Assembly (NCBI GenBank): GCA_965229305.1
Contig: CBDDIZ010000008.1
Location: forward strand, 23,371-87,370
Length of the DNA: 64,000 bases
Origin: JALHNI01 sp965229305
Lineage (GTDB): Bacteria > Acidobacteriota > Terriglobia > Bryobacterales > Bryobacteraceae
Reading direction: 5' to 3'
The first letter of the stretch is position 1. Each line of letters opens with the position of its first letter. The translations under genes were made by a program, and so were the position numbers. The notes under the pieces were generated by a model. It was given only the letters and a program-made list of their open reading frames with translations. It searched no databases and was not told the DNA's origin. Of this stretch, positions 1 through 7,758 are shown piece after piece.

Positions 1-4
1 TGGT

Positions 5-193
5 TCACGGCGCCGGCTTCTGATCGTCGCTGGCCGGCTCGTCCGGTGAGAGACGGCCCGCCCGCCGCAACGCATCGCGCAGAATAAACTCGATCTGGGC
101 GTTCAGGCTCCGCAGATCCTGATCCGCCCAGCGTTTCACCGAGTCCAGCACGCGCTCGTCGATGCGCAGGAGAAACGACTTGCGCTCGCTCAT
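5..193 (-). CDS. Arc-type ribbon-helix-helix DNA-binding protein
   Basis: A 62-residue protein whose residues 4-46 fit the ribbon-helix-helix (Arc/MetJ-like) fold: a short beta strand (SFLLRIDERV) followed by two helices rich in charged and aliphatic residues (DLRSLNAQIEFILRDAL). Such proteins dimerise and bind operators, commonly as autorepressors or antitoxins. No toxin gene is adjacent; the neighbour, 12 bp upstream on the same strand, encodes an SPFH membrane protein, so the two probably form an operon in which this protein may be the regulator. The C-terminal tail (about 15 residues) is acidic and proline rich. The stop codon lies 5 bp from the window edge, so the gene is complete. Function beyond DNA binding is inferred. 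Confidence 0.8.
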   Translation of the reverse strand: MSERKSFLLRIDERVLDSVKRWADQDLRSLNAQIEFILRDALRRAGRLSPDEPASDDQKPAP

Positions 194-205
194 CGTGGCT
201 CCCGT

Positions 206-1075
206 TTAGTGATAGATCGTCCCCGTGTTGACGACGGCCTGCGTACCGCGCTCGCCGCACAACACCACCAACAGGTTCGACACCATCGCCGCTTTGCGTT
301 CTTCATCGAGATGCACCACGCCCTTGGCACTGAGCATCTCGAGCGCCATCTCCACCATGCCCACGGCGCCTTCCACGATCTTCTGACGGGCAGCAATGAT
401 GGCCGAAGCCTGCTGACGCTGCAGCATGGCCGCGGCGATCTCCTGGGCATAAGCCAGATGGCTGATCCGGGCTTCGTTGACGCGGACCCCGGCTTTGGCC
501 AGCCGCTCCTGAATCTCGCTTTGGAGATGCGTGGCGATTTCGCCGCTCGAAGCGCGCAAACTCAGCCGGTCGTCGTCGTGTGAATCGTAGGAGTAGGACG
601 TGGCGAGGTTCCGCAACGCCGACTCGCTTTGGACGTGGACGTAATTCTCGAAGTTGTCGACCTCGAAGCACGCCTCGGCCGTATCCACCACCTGCCACAC
701 CACCACCGCGGCAATCTCGATCGGATTGCCGTCGTAGTCGTTCACTTTGAGCTTCTGCGTTTCGAAGTTCCGCACGCGCATGGACACGCGGCGCTTGGAA
801 TAGAAGGGGTTCGCCCACCGCAGCCCGGTGTTCTTCTCCGTGCCCCGGTAGGAACCGAACAACGTGAGGACGACGCCTTGGTTGGGCTCGACCGTGAACA
901 GACCGGCCATCAAGAGCAGGTCCACCAGGATGAGCAGGGCCAGAGCGCCGACAATTTGGGGTTCGCGGGCTTTGGCGGCCACGACGACTCCGTAAACCGA
1001 ACCGAGCAGGATCACGAGCGCCAACAGAAGGGTAGCAAAGCCTGAAGGGTTCGAGGCTTGCACTTCGCGGATCAT
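206..1075 (-). CDS. SPFH/Band 7 domain membrane protein
   Basis: A 289-residue protein with two N-terminal hydrophobic segments (about residues 12-33 and 40-62), then an SPFH (stomatin/prohibitin/flotillin/HflK) domain at roughly 62-240. It starts with the characteristic VEPNQGVVLTLFGSYRGT strand and carries the NPFYSKRRVSMRVRNFET segment. Members form oligomeric rings on the membrane and often scaffold or regulate proteases. The helical tail contains the alanine-rich stretch typical of the family (ASAIIAARQKIVEGA). GGAG lies 7 nt before the ATG, which supports this start. The ribbon-helix-helix gene follows 12 bp downstream. Its substrate or partner cannot be told from the sequence. Confidence 0.88.
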   Translation of the reverse strand: MIREVQASNPSGFATLLLALVILLGSVYGVVVAAKAREPQIVGALALLILVDLLLMAGLFTVEPNQGVVLTLFGSYRGTEKNTGLRWANPFYSKRRVSMRVRNFETQKLKVNDYDGNPIEIAAVVVWQVVDTAEACFEVDNFENYVHVQSESALRNLATSYSYDSHDDDRLSLRASSGEIATHLQSEIQERLAKAGVRVNEARISHLAYAQEIAAAMLQRQQASAIIAARQKIVEGAVGMVEMALEMLSAKGVVHLDEERKAAMVSNLLVVLCGERGTQAVVNTGTIYH

Positions 1076-1093
1076 GTGTGAGTCTCCAATTCC

Positions 1094-1110
1094 GAGATCA
1101 TATCGATCTC
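1094..1110. promoter_or_regulatory. Inverted repeat upstream of the SPFH gene
   Basis: GAGATC at 1094-1099 and GATCTC at 1105-1110 form a perfect 6-bp inverted repeat with a 5-bp centre, 18 bp before the SPFH start codon. A nearby ATGATATCA adds a second palindromic core. It could be the operator for the ribbon-helix-helix protein encoded in the same operon; that is inference. Confidence 0.35.
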
Positions 1111-1129
1111 CTATTGGAATGATATCACT

Positions 1130-1762
1130 TTAGTATCGCGCGTCAAGACTTTCTCGAATCCGCGCCGCCACCTGTTTGCCGAGCAGTTCGTAGCCCGCCG
1201 GGCTGAAGTGCACCCCGTCGGGCAACTGCAGTTCCGCATGCTGCCGCGAGAGCGCGTAGAGGTCATTGACGGGCACGCGCAGCTTGCGGCAGACCTTGAC
1301 GGCGGCGCGGTTGTAAGCCTCGACGTCGGCGTTGTAGCGGCGAAACTCGCGGTTCTTCTCCCGGGCGCGCCGCGAGCCTTCGTCGTTCACCAGCGTCGTG
1401 GTGGCCCAGATGAGGCAGGCCGAGGTCTTCTCGCGCATCGTGCGCAACAGCGCCTCGACGTTCTCGCGATAGTGACGCAACGGGATCACGGTTTCGCGCG
1501 TGTCGTAGTGGAGCGTCTTCAGGTCGTGCAGTCCGGCGTTGACGTGAATGACGGCCGCGTTCTTCGGCAGCACCCAGGTACTCAGTTGGACCAGCAGGTT
1601 CGCCGTGTGCGCGCCGTTCTCCGTGGGCGCCCAGACCTCGGCCACGCCCTGCAACTCCTTGATGACCGTGGCTTGGTAGCCCATGCGGATCGAGTCACCC
1701 AGCAGGATGACGAGCTTCTTTTGCTGAAAAAGGACGGAGAACAGAGCGCGGCGAGAGAGCAT
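1130..1762 (-). CDS. SGNH/GDSL-family hydrolase
   Basis: A 210-residue esterase/lipase-like protein of the SGNH fold. Block I appears as LLGDSIRMGYQ (nucleophilic Ser), block III is a variant NAGLHD, and the C-terminal block V is PDGVHFSPAGYELLG with the catalytic Asp and His. The open frame extends 47 codons upstream into the preceding gene, but MLSRRALFSVLF is the sensible start because the extension overlaps the upstream coding region and is unlike the family. The gene begins 22 bp after the GGDEF/HD-GYP gene, so the two are probably co-transcribed. No clear signal peptide, so probably cytoplasmic. The ester substrate is unknown. Confidence 0.8.
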   Translation of the reverse strand: MLSRRALFSVLFQQKKLVILLGDSIRMGYQATVIKELQGVAEVWAPTENGAHTANLLVQLSTWVLPKNAAVIHVNAGLHDLKTLHYDTRETVIPLRHYRENVEALLRTMREKTSACLIWATTTLVNDEGSRRAREKNREFRRYNADVEAYNRAAVKVCRKLRVPVNDLYALSRQHAELQLPDGVHFSPAGYELLGKQVAARIRESLDARY

Positions 1763-1784
1763 GCTCTGCCGATTGTATGGCGGC

Positions 1785-4241
1785 TCAGGAGGTGGGCGTG
1801 AACATTTCGCCGCGCTTCTTTTTGCCGGAGCGGTAGAGCTCCTGCTTGAGCGCGAACATGCGCTTGTCGGCGATGTCGAGCAAGGCTTCCGCTGTCGAGC
1901 CATCGAGCGGATAGTGCGCCTGGCCGACGCTCAGGCTGACGCATTCGCGCCCCGTCACGGCGAGACCTTGGGCGCGCACCATGTCGCGCATGGCCGTGAT
2001 GCGGCGCTCGACGACGTCGGGCGAGGCGCCGCGCAGCACGACGACAAACTCGTCGCCGCCCATGCGCGCCACATAATCCGAGCCGCGGCACATCTGGCGC
2101 AGACCTTGCGCGGTGAGTTGCAGCAGACGGTTGCCTTCCAGGTGGCCGAAATGGTCGTTCACCGCCTTGAAGCCGTCGAGGTCGGTGACTAGCACCGCTA
2201 GCGTCGTGTCGTTCGCCACGGCGACCTTCACTTCGCTATCGAGATGCAGGAACAGGCTGCGGGCGTTGGGCAAGCCGGTGAGTTCGTCGGTGGCCGCCGA
2301 ACGCTGGGCCTGCTTGAAGCGCAACGCGTTTTCGATGGCAGTGCCGGACTTCGCGCTGATGGCCAGCAGCAGGCGCAGATGATCCTGCGTGAAGCTGTCG
2401 GCGGGATTGGCGTAGAGCGCCAGCGCGCCGATCACCCCATCGATGCCTTCGAGCGGCACCACCAGCGCCGAGCGCAGCGTGGAGAACTTGGTGGGGTCGT
2501 TCAGATAGCCGGGCTCCACCGAGGGATTGCCGTTCAGGATCGGCTGCTGCTTCTCCACCACCCAACCGGAAAGGCCCTGCCCCATCGGGATCTCGAGCGT
2601 CCCGAAGAGGCGCGATTCCGTACCCGTCACGTACTCCGAAGCCAGCACCTGCTCGCGCGTGATGTAGATGGCCAGCGTATCGTAAGGCACCAGGTTCTTC
2701 AGGCGCCCGGCCAGCAGCGAGAAGGTGTCTTCAATACTGAGCGAGGTGCCGATGTCGCGGGTGACTTCGAGCAGCGTCTGGATTTCCTGCCGGGCGGCGG
2801 CGATGGAAAGGGTGAAGTTCATCTGGGCCAGGTCGGCGGTGTTGGGTCCGCTGTCGCCGGAGCCCGAACTCTCTACGTGCGTCGCCCCGCGGAAGGTCAG
2901 CGCGCGGCTGACGGTGGGCGAAGCCGCCTTGGTTTTGCTTTCGAACTCCGCATAGCGGCGGACGACAATGTCCACCACGCGCGGGTCGAAGGTCTTGCCG
3001 CTCTCTTCGGCGATCACGTCGATGGCCGCTTCGAGCGGAATGCCGGCGCGGTACTGCCGGTCTGACGCGAGGGCATCGAGACTGTCCACCACCGCGAGGA
3101 TACGGGCGCCGATCGGGATCGCTTCTCCGCGCAAGCCTTCCGGGTAACCCGAACCGTCCCAACGCTCGTGATGCGAGCGCACGATCGGCACCACCGGATA
3201 CGGGAAGTCGACCGCTTCGAGAATCTCGGCGCCCACCGCCGGGTGGACCTTCATCTTTTCGAACTCTTCGGCCGTCAGCTTGCCGGGCTTCGAGATGATG
3301 TACTCGGGCACGGCCAGTTTGCCGATGTCGTGCAGCAGCGCCGCGGCGTTCAACGCCTGAATCTCGTCGTCGCTCAGACCCAGATCGCGGGCGATCTCCG
3401 TGGAGTAGACCTGCATGCGGCGCAGATGGTCGTGCGTGGTTTCGTCCTTGGCGTCGATCGCCAGAGCGAGTGCCTTAATCGTCCGCAGGTGAAGTTCGGC
3501 CATGCGCTTGGCTTGACGCTGCTCGTCCGCCAGGCGGCCGAGGTAGACGCGGTAGGAACGCTCCACCAGATAGGCCGTCGGCAGCAGCAGGATGGCCACT
3601 TCCCATCCGGCGAGCGCGAACAGGACGGAGAACAGCCAGGCCAGCACGGCGCAAATCAGGTACTGCGGCGCGGTGAAGAAGAAGTTTTCGTACCAGAGGC
3701 GGAAGGCCGGTTTGCCGCTGGTTAGACTCAGCACCATCGCCAGAATCGCGGTGTTGGTGAAGAAGTACACCAGACTGGCGAGGAAGAACAGAAGGGCGAT
3801 GTTGTCGCTGATGTTGTGGACGGTGGGCGCGTGGAACGCCGTATACCCGGCGGCGGCGGAGAGAATCGTGCCGGCAATACTGAAGAGCGTCTGAACGAGG
3901 TTGGGTGCGGACTTCGCCCCCCACAGACATTGCGTGGCACTCCCGACGGCGGCCACCACCAGCATCGCCGAAAACGGCAGGTGGTTCATCGCGAGCAAGG
4001 TGACTAAGTAGTTAATCGACAGCGTGCCCAGCACGCCGGGGATGTCCACCTTGAGCGGCGAAGCCAGCACCACGAAAACCAGGGAGAGCACCAGCTTCTG
4101 CCAGGGCAACTCCGTCCAATCCGCACACGCGTAGCCCAACAGGCCGTAACCAGCCAGAAAGACTGCAGCAATGTACGTTTTGGCGACCGCGCTCATACGA
4201 TGTTTTAAGTCGGCCCCGACGGGCGTATACACCTCGGGCAA
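1785..4241 (-). CDS. Membrane cyclic-di-GMP protein: HD-GYP, GAF and GGDEF domains
   Basis: An 818-residue sensor with about seven or eight N-terminal transmembrane segments (residues 17-230), an HD-GYP phosphodiesterase domain (about 255-430; LLHDIGK near 303 and HHERWDGSGYP near 352), a GAF domain (about 480-630), and a C-terminal GGDEF diguanylate cyclase domain (about 645-810; GGDEF near 726). Both catalytic signatures are intact. RGSD sits five residues before GGDEF, matching the RxxD product-inhibition I-site. It could therefore both make and break cyclic di-GMP under control of its membrane and GAF sensors; which activity dominates is unknown. A second in-frame ATG (MSAVAK, residue 16) is an alternative start just before the first membrane helix. 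The gene is divergent from the acyl-CoA ligase. Confidence 0.92.
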   Translation of the reverse strand: MPEVYTPVGADLKHRMSAVAKTYIAAVFLAGYGLLGYACADWTELPWQKLVLSLVFVVLASPLKVDIPGVLGTLSINYLVTLLAMNHLPFSAMLVVAAVGSATQCLWGAKSAPNLVQTLFSIAGTILSAAAGYTAFHAPTVHNISDNIALLFFLASLVYFFTNTAILAMVLSLTSGKPAFRLWYENFFFTAPQYLICAVLAWLFSVLFALAGWEVAILLLPTAYLVERSYRVYLGRLADEQRQAKRMAELHLRTIKALALAIDAKDETTHDHLRRMQVYSTEIARDLGLSDDEIQALNAAALLHDIGKLAVPEYIISKPGKLTAEEFEKMKVHPAVGAEILEAVDFPYPVVPIVRSHHERWDGSGYPEGLRGEAIPIGARILAVVDSLDALASDRQYRAGIPLEAAIDVIAEESGKTFDPRVVDIVVRRYAEFESKTKAASPTVSRALTFRGATHVESSGSGDSGPNTADLAQMNFTLSIAAARQEIQTLLEVTRDIGTSLSIEDTFSLLAGRLKNLVPYDTLAIYITREQVLASEYVTGTESRLFGTLEIPMGQGLSGWVVEKQQPILNGNPSVEPGYLNDPTKFSTLRSALVVPLEGIDGVIGALALYANPADSFTQDHLRLLLAISAKSGTAIENALRFKQAQRSAATDELTGLPNARSLFLHLDSEVKVAVANDTTLAVLVTDLDGFKAVNDHFGHLEGNRLLQLTAQGLRQMCRGSDYVARMGGDEFVVVLRGASPDVVERRITAMRDMVRAQGLAVTGRECVSLSVGQAHYPLDGSTAEALLDIADKRMFALKQELYRSGKKKRGEMFTPTS

Positions 4242-4345
4242 GCCCTCTAGGGGCTACTCCATCTTTCGACCGACCTTCCGACGAAAATCATTGGGGAAAC
4301 ACCTTAGCCGGGCGGGCCGCCGGGGCTGTGATACGCTCCCCTGCG

Positions 4346-5908
4346 ATGCAACCCTGGCACGCGAGGTACTGCTCGAACGTCCCGGCCGCCCTGCCCCTCC
4401 CCGCCGAGACGCTACTCGAAAGCTTTGAACGCCAAGCTCGCGAGCGTCCCGACGCCCCGGCCGTGTTCCATTTCGACCGAGTGTTGACCTGGAGCGAGTT
4501 GGCGGACGCGTCGCTCCGGCTGGCCACCCGGCTCAAAGCCTGGGGCGTGGGCCCCGGCGACCGGGTCGCCGTTTCGTTGCAGAATGATCCGGACTTTCTC
4601 ATTGCGCAGTACGGCACGTGGATGCGGGGAGCGATTCTGGTCCCGCTGAGTGCCCTGCTGAAAGAGCGGGAAATCGCTTTCCATTTGTCAGACAGCGGGG
4701 CTCGAGTTTACGTTTGCCGCGACGAAATCTTCGCCGCCCAGGCTCGGCATGCGATCGGGCCGACGGCGGTGTCGCATGTGTTGCTCTCGAGCCAGTTCGA
4801 TCGCCTGCCCGCCGGCGACCCGGCGGTCCGCGAGGCGCCCGGGCTCGATGACATGGCCTACCTGGTGTATACGTCGGGGACGACCGGGACGCCCAAAGGC
4901 GCCATCAGCCGGCATCGGCATCTGGCCTTCAATGCCCGGGTGTTCGCCGCCTGGTTCGACGCCACCGCGGACGACGTGATCGCCGGCATCGCGCCGCTGT
5001 TCCACATCACAGGGCTGGTGGCGCAGATCGGGCTTTCGGCCGTCACCGGCGCGCCGCTGCTGCTGGCGCATCGCTTCGACGCCCGCGAGATGCTGAAACA
5101 GATCGAGCAGCACCGGGCGACCATTTCAGTGGCCGCGATCACCGCCTACATCGCCATGCTGCGCGAGCCGGGCGAGTTCGACCTGAGGAGTTGGACGCGT
5201 TGTTGTACGGGCGGCGCGCCCGTCCCGCCGTCGGTGGTGGATCAGTTCGCCGCGCGATTCGGGGTGACGATCCACAACACCTACGGGCTGACGGAATCGA
5301 ACTCGCCGAGTCACCTGACACCCATCGGACAGCGCGGGCCGGTGGACCCGGCTTCGGGCGCCCTGGCCATCGGCGTGCCGATTCCGAACTCGGTGGCGCG
5401 GATTGTGGACCCCGAGGACCCGTCACGCGAACTGGCCCCGGGCGAAGTGGGCGAGATTGCGCTGCAGGGTCCGATGCTCTTTGACGGCTACTGGAACCAG
5501 CCGGGCGCTTCGGCGAAGGCGTTCCACGACGGCTTCTTTCTGACCGGCGACATCGGCGTGATGGATGCCGACGGCTGGTTCTACGTGGTGGACCGCAAGA
5601 AGGACATGATCGTCGCCTCCGGCTTCAAGGTGTGGCCGCGCGAGGTGGAGGACGTGCTCTATCAGCATCCGGCGGTGCGCGAAGCCGCGGTGGTGGGCGT
5701 GCCGGACGACTATCGCGGCGAAACCGTCAAGGCGATCGTCGCGCGGCGCGAGCCCGTGGAAGCCGATGACTTAATTGCGTTTTGCAAGGAGCGGATGGCC
5801 GCTTACAAGTATCCGCGCGTGGTGGAATTCGTGGAAGAGATTCCGAAAACGGCGAGCGGCAAGTTTCTGCGGCGCGCCTTTCGTACGGGTGTACCAAAGG
5901 TTTTGTAG
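4346..5908 (+). CDS. Class I adenylate-forming acyl-CoA synthetase
   Basis: A 520-residue AMP-dependent synthetase/ligase. Core motifs are in order: the P-loop-like YTSGTTGTPKG (Y175), YGLTE near 313, LTGDIGVMDADGWFYVVDRK (ATP-binding Asp and hinge), and the C-terminal PKTASGKFLRR with the catalytic Lys near 506. The family activates a carboxylic acid to an acyl-AMP and then an acyl-CoA; the size and the GFKVWPREVEDVL segment suit a medium- or long-chain fatty acid or aryl acid ligase, but the substrate cannot be fixed. An in-frame GTG 18 bp upstream is possible, but ATG at 4346 is preferred. The neighbour upstream is divergent and the downstream gene is a small unrelated membrane protein, so it looks monocistronic. 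Confidence 0.9.
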   Translation: MQPWHARYCSNVPAALPLPAETLLESFERQARERPDAPAVFHFDRVLTWSELADASLRLATRLKAWGVGPGDRVAVSLQNDPDFLIAQYGTWMRGAILVPLSALLKEREIAFHLSDSGARVYVCRDEIFAAQARHAIGPTAVSHVLLSSQFDRLPAGDPAVREAPGLDDMAYLVYTSGTTGTPKGAISRHRHLAFNARVFAAWFDATADDVIAGIAPLFHITGLVAQIGLSAVTGAPLLLAHRFDAREMLKQIEQHRATISVAAITAYIAMLREPGEFDLRSWTRCCTGGAPVPPSVVDQFAARFGVTIHNTYGLTESNSPSHLTPIGQRGPVDPASGALAIGVPIPNSVARIVDPEDPSRELAPGEVGEIALQGPMLFDGYWNQPGASAKAFHDGFFLTGDIGVMDADGWFYVVDRKKDMIVASGFKVWPREVEDVLYQHPAVREAAVVGVPDDYRGETVKAIVARREPVEADDLIAFCKERMAAYKYPRVVEFVEEIPKTASGKFLRRAFRTGVPKVL

Positions 5909-5971
5909 TTCTAGACCCAATCGCCCGAATCTCCCATCGCGGCGGAATCAGCCGGGAGGCATGCTTGGTGC

Positions 5972-6199
5972 ATGGCTACTGCTGATCACACAACGTTCAC
6001 GCAAGCCCGTATGGGACGCGTCCCGCGGATCAAGCGGCAGCCAGCCAAATTTCGGGTGCGTACCTCGGCCATCGAGGTCGCACGGCAGGCGAGACGCCGG
6101 CAGCATCAGGTAACCCGGACCTTACTTACCGGGGTGGTGATCTGCGCTTCCGCCTATCTGCTGGGTCTGGTGATCGGTAGCCAGATTCAACAGCCGTAA
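5972..6199 (+). CDS. Small single-pass membrane protein, unknown function
   Basis: A 75-residue protein with a basic N-terminal half (many Arg/Lys between residues 14 and 47) and one hydrophobic helix at about 51-69 (LLTGVVICASAYLLGLVIGS). The positive-inside rule predicts the N-terminus in the cytoplasm. I do not recognise the family. The frame is preferred over an overlapping 112-residue reading because it alone has a coherent membrane segment and begins after the acyl-CoA ligase stop. No convincing Shine-Dalgarno sequence is visible, so moderate confidence only. Confidence 0.5.
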   Translation: MATADHTTFTQARMGRVPRIKRQPAKFRVRTSAIEVARQARRRQHQVTRTLLTGVVICASAYLLGLVIGSQIQQP

Positions 6200-6288
6200 C
6201 AGGATCGGCTCCCGCCGCGCCGAGACGAAGCTACCTCCAACTAGAACCCAGTCTCGGAAGATCGCGGCCGGAGCCGTCTGGACTCTCC

Positions 6289-6492
6289 CTAACGCCGATT
6301 CAACAGCCACATCACCAGCGACAGAACGGCGCTCAACAGCAGCGAAGTCACCAGCGGGAAGTAGAACGTCGTGTTCTTGCCGCGCAGGACGATATCGCCC
6401 GGCAGCCGGCCCACGCGCAAGCCGCTCTCCCACAGCAAACCCAGCACAACCAGGGCTAAGCCCCCGAAGATGAGCAGGCGGCCGGGCGTCAT
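6289..6492 (-). CDS. DUF2905 family small membrane protein
   Basis: A 67-residue protein with two transmembrane helices (about 4-21 and 45-64) separated by the conserved GRLPGDI...GKNTTFYFP segment that marks DUF2905. The family is widespread and uncharacterised. Its ATG overlaps the stop codon of the xylose-isomerase-like gene by 4 bp (ATGA), so translation is probably coupled. Confidence 0.88.
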   Translation of the reverse strand: MTPGRLLIFGGLALVVLGLLWESGLRVGRLPGDIVLRGKNTTFYFPLVTSLLLSAVLSLVMWLLNRR

Positions 6493-7733
6493 TTGCCCGT
6501 GGAAAAGGTGCGGCCGCGATGGGCGCCGATCAGCAACTGGAAGATGCGATGGGCGATCAGTTCGTGCAGGTTGAGCAGCTCTTTGTTCGCGGCAAAGACG
6601 GAAGCGGCGTCACGCGTGTCGCAGGGGCCGCCGCCGGCGCGGAGAGCGGCGGAGGCTTGGCGCATGACTTTGTCTTCCATGAGTTCGCCGGCCATTTCCC
6701 AGAGGGTGATGAAACGGTCGATGGCGGTGGGGAAGCTGACGGCGAAGACGCCCCAGTTGGAAGTCGTGCGCGGCGGTTTGTAGTCGAGGTTGAAGGGGCC
6801 GTTGTAGCCGTGGCTGCGCAGGAGGACGAGGACATTCAACCAGTCGAGCGGATTGACGAGGCCGACGGCGATGTCGACGTCGTGCTTCAAGCGATAGCCG
6901 TCGTTGATGTCGAAGTGCCAGAGCTTGCCGGCCATCAGGGCCCGGGCCAGCGCGGCGCGCGGCGCGCCGCCCCACATCAGTTCGTGCAGGTATTCGGGGT
7001 TCAGGCCCACCATCTCGGGATGGGTGAGTTGGCCGGAGCCGATCCAGGCGAGCATGGCGTCGGAGGTGGGCAACAGGATCTCACCCTGGGGCTCGAAGGG
7101 CTTCGCTTCCATGCAGTGCTTGAGCGTGGGACGGCCCTTCTCGGCCGCGATCCGGATGTCGGCTTCGCAGGCGTGGTTCATGCCTTCGGCATACCAGGCC
7201 AGGGTTTCAGTTTCTTCCACCGCGCCCTGAATGAAGTAGCCAAGCGACCCCGGCCAATAGACGGCGAACTGCGCTTCGAGTTCGTGGCCGATGGCGACCG
7301 TATTCTCCAGGCGAAACTTGGCGTATTCGCGAATCTCGGGCGATTCGGCGGCGGGGCCGGCGGCGAACACGGCATGGTGGAAGGTCTCGGTGGTGACCAT
7401 CGAACACTGCAGACCGTGCTTCTTCAGGGTCTTCTTGATGCGCGCGATAGTCTCCCACTGCGCGTCCTTCCCCACCTGCTCATAGGGCAGCACGTCGGTA
7501 TCGTGCGTACACCAGTAATTCAGGCCGATTTTCTCGTACTCGGCGATGACGGTTTCGAAGGGCACCATCTCGCGCGTGGGGGCATGGAAGAGCGCCTGCC
7601 CCTCGTAAGCGGCAGCCCACTGCGGCCCCGTGATGAAGTGCTTGCGGCGTTGCTTCGGTTTGTAGGCACCGCCACAAGCATCCAACAAACGGGCAACGAG
7701 GGCCTGTTGGTCACGGGGTTTTACAGGTTTCAT
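6489..7733 (-). CDS. Xylose isomerase-family TIM-barrel sugar isomerase
   Basis: A 414-residue protein close in length to class I/II xylose isomerases. The catalytic HD dyad appears in CTHDTDVLP (about residue 76), the metal-binding Glu in MEAKPFEPQGE, and the late acidic cluster in WHFDINDGYRLKHDVDI. It probably interconverts an aldose and a ketose in the cytoplasm. The FWGGREGYE signature of canonical XylA is not present, so the substrate may not be xylose and I give no gene symbol. The open frame extends 30 codons further upstream across the divergent acetyl-CoA synthetase start; the start at 7733 (MKPVKPRDQQ) avoids that. Only 25 bp separate it from the divergent neighbour. Confidence 0.75.
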   Translation of the reverse strand: MKPVKPRDQQALVARLLDACGGAYKPKQRRKHFITGPQWAAAYEGQALFHAPTREMVPFETVIAEYEKIGLNYWCTHDTDVLPYEQVGKDAQWETIARIKKTLKKHGLQCSMVTTETFHHAVFAAGPAAESPEIREYAKFRLENTVAIGHELEAQFAVYWPGSLGYFIQGAVEETETLAWYAEGMNHACEADIRIAAEKGRPTLKHCMEAKPFEPQGEILLPTSDAMLAWIGSGQLTHPEMVGLNPEYLHELMWGGAPRAALARALMAGKLWHFDINDGYRLKHDVDIAVGLVNPLDWLNVLVLLRSHGYNGPFNLDYKPPRTTSNWGVFAVSFPTAIDRFITLWEMAGELMEDKVMRQASAALRAGGGPCDTRDAASVFAANKELLNLHELIAHRIFQLLIGAHRGRTFSTGK

Positions 7734-7758
7734 AAGCTTTCGATCATAATAGCCTGAG

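Noticed and set aside
5775..6113. A 112-codon plus-strand ORF overlapping the acyl-CoA ligase end
   Set aside because: It starts inside the ligase gene and its composition is noise; the overlapping 75-residue membrane protein is the better call.
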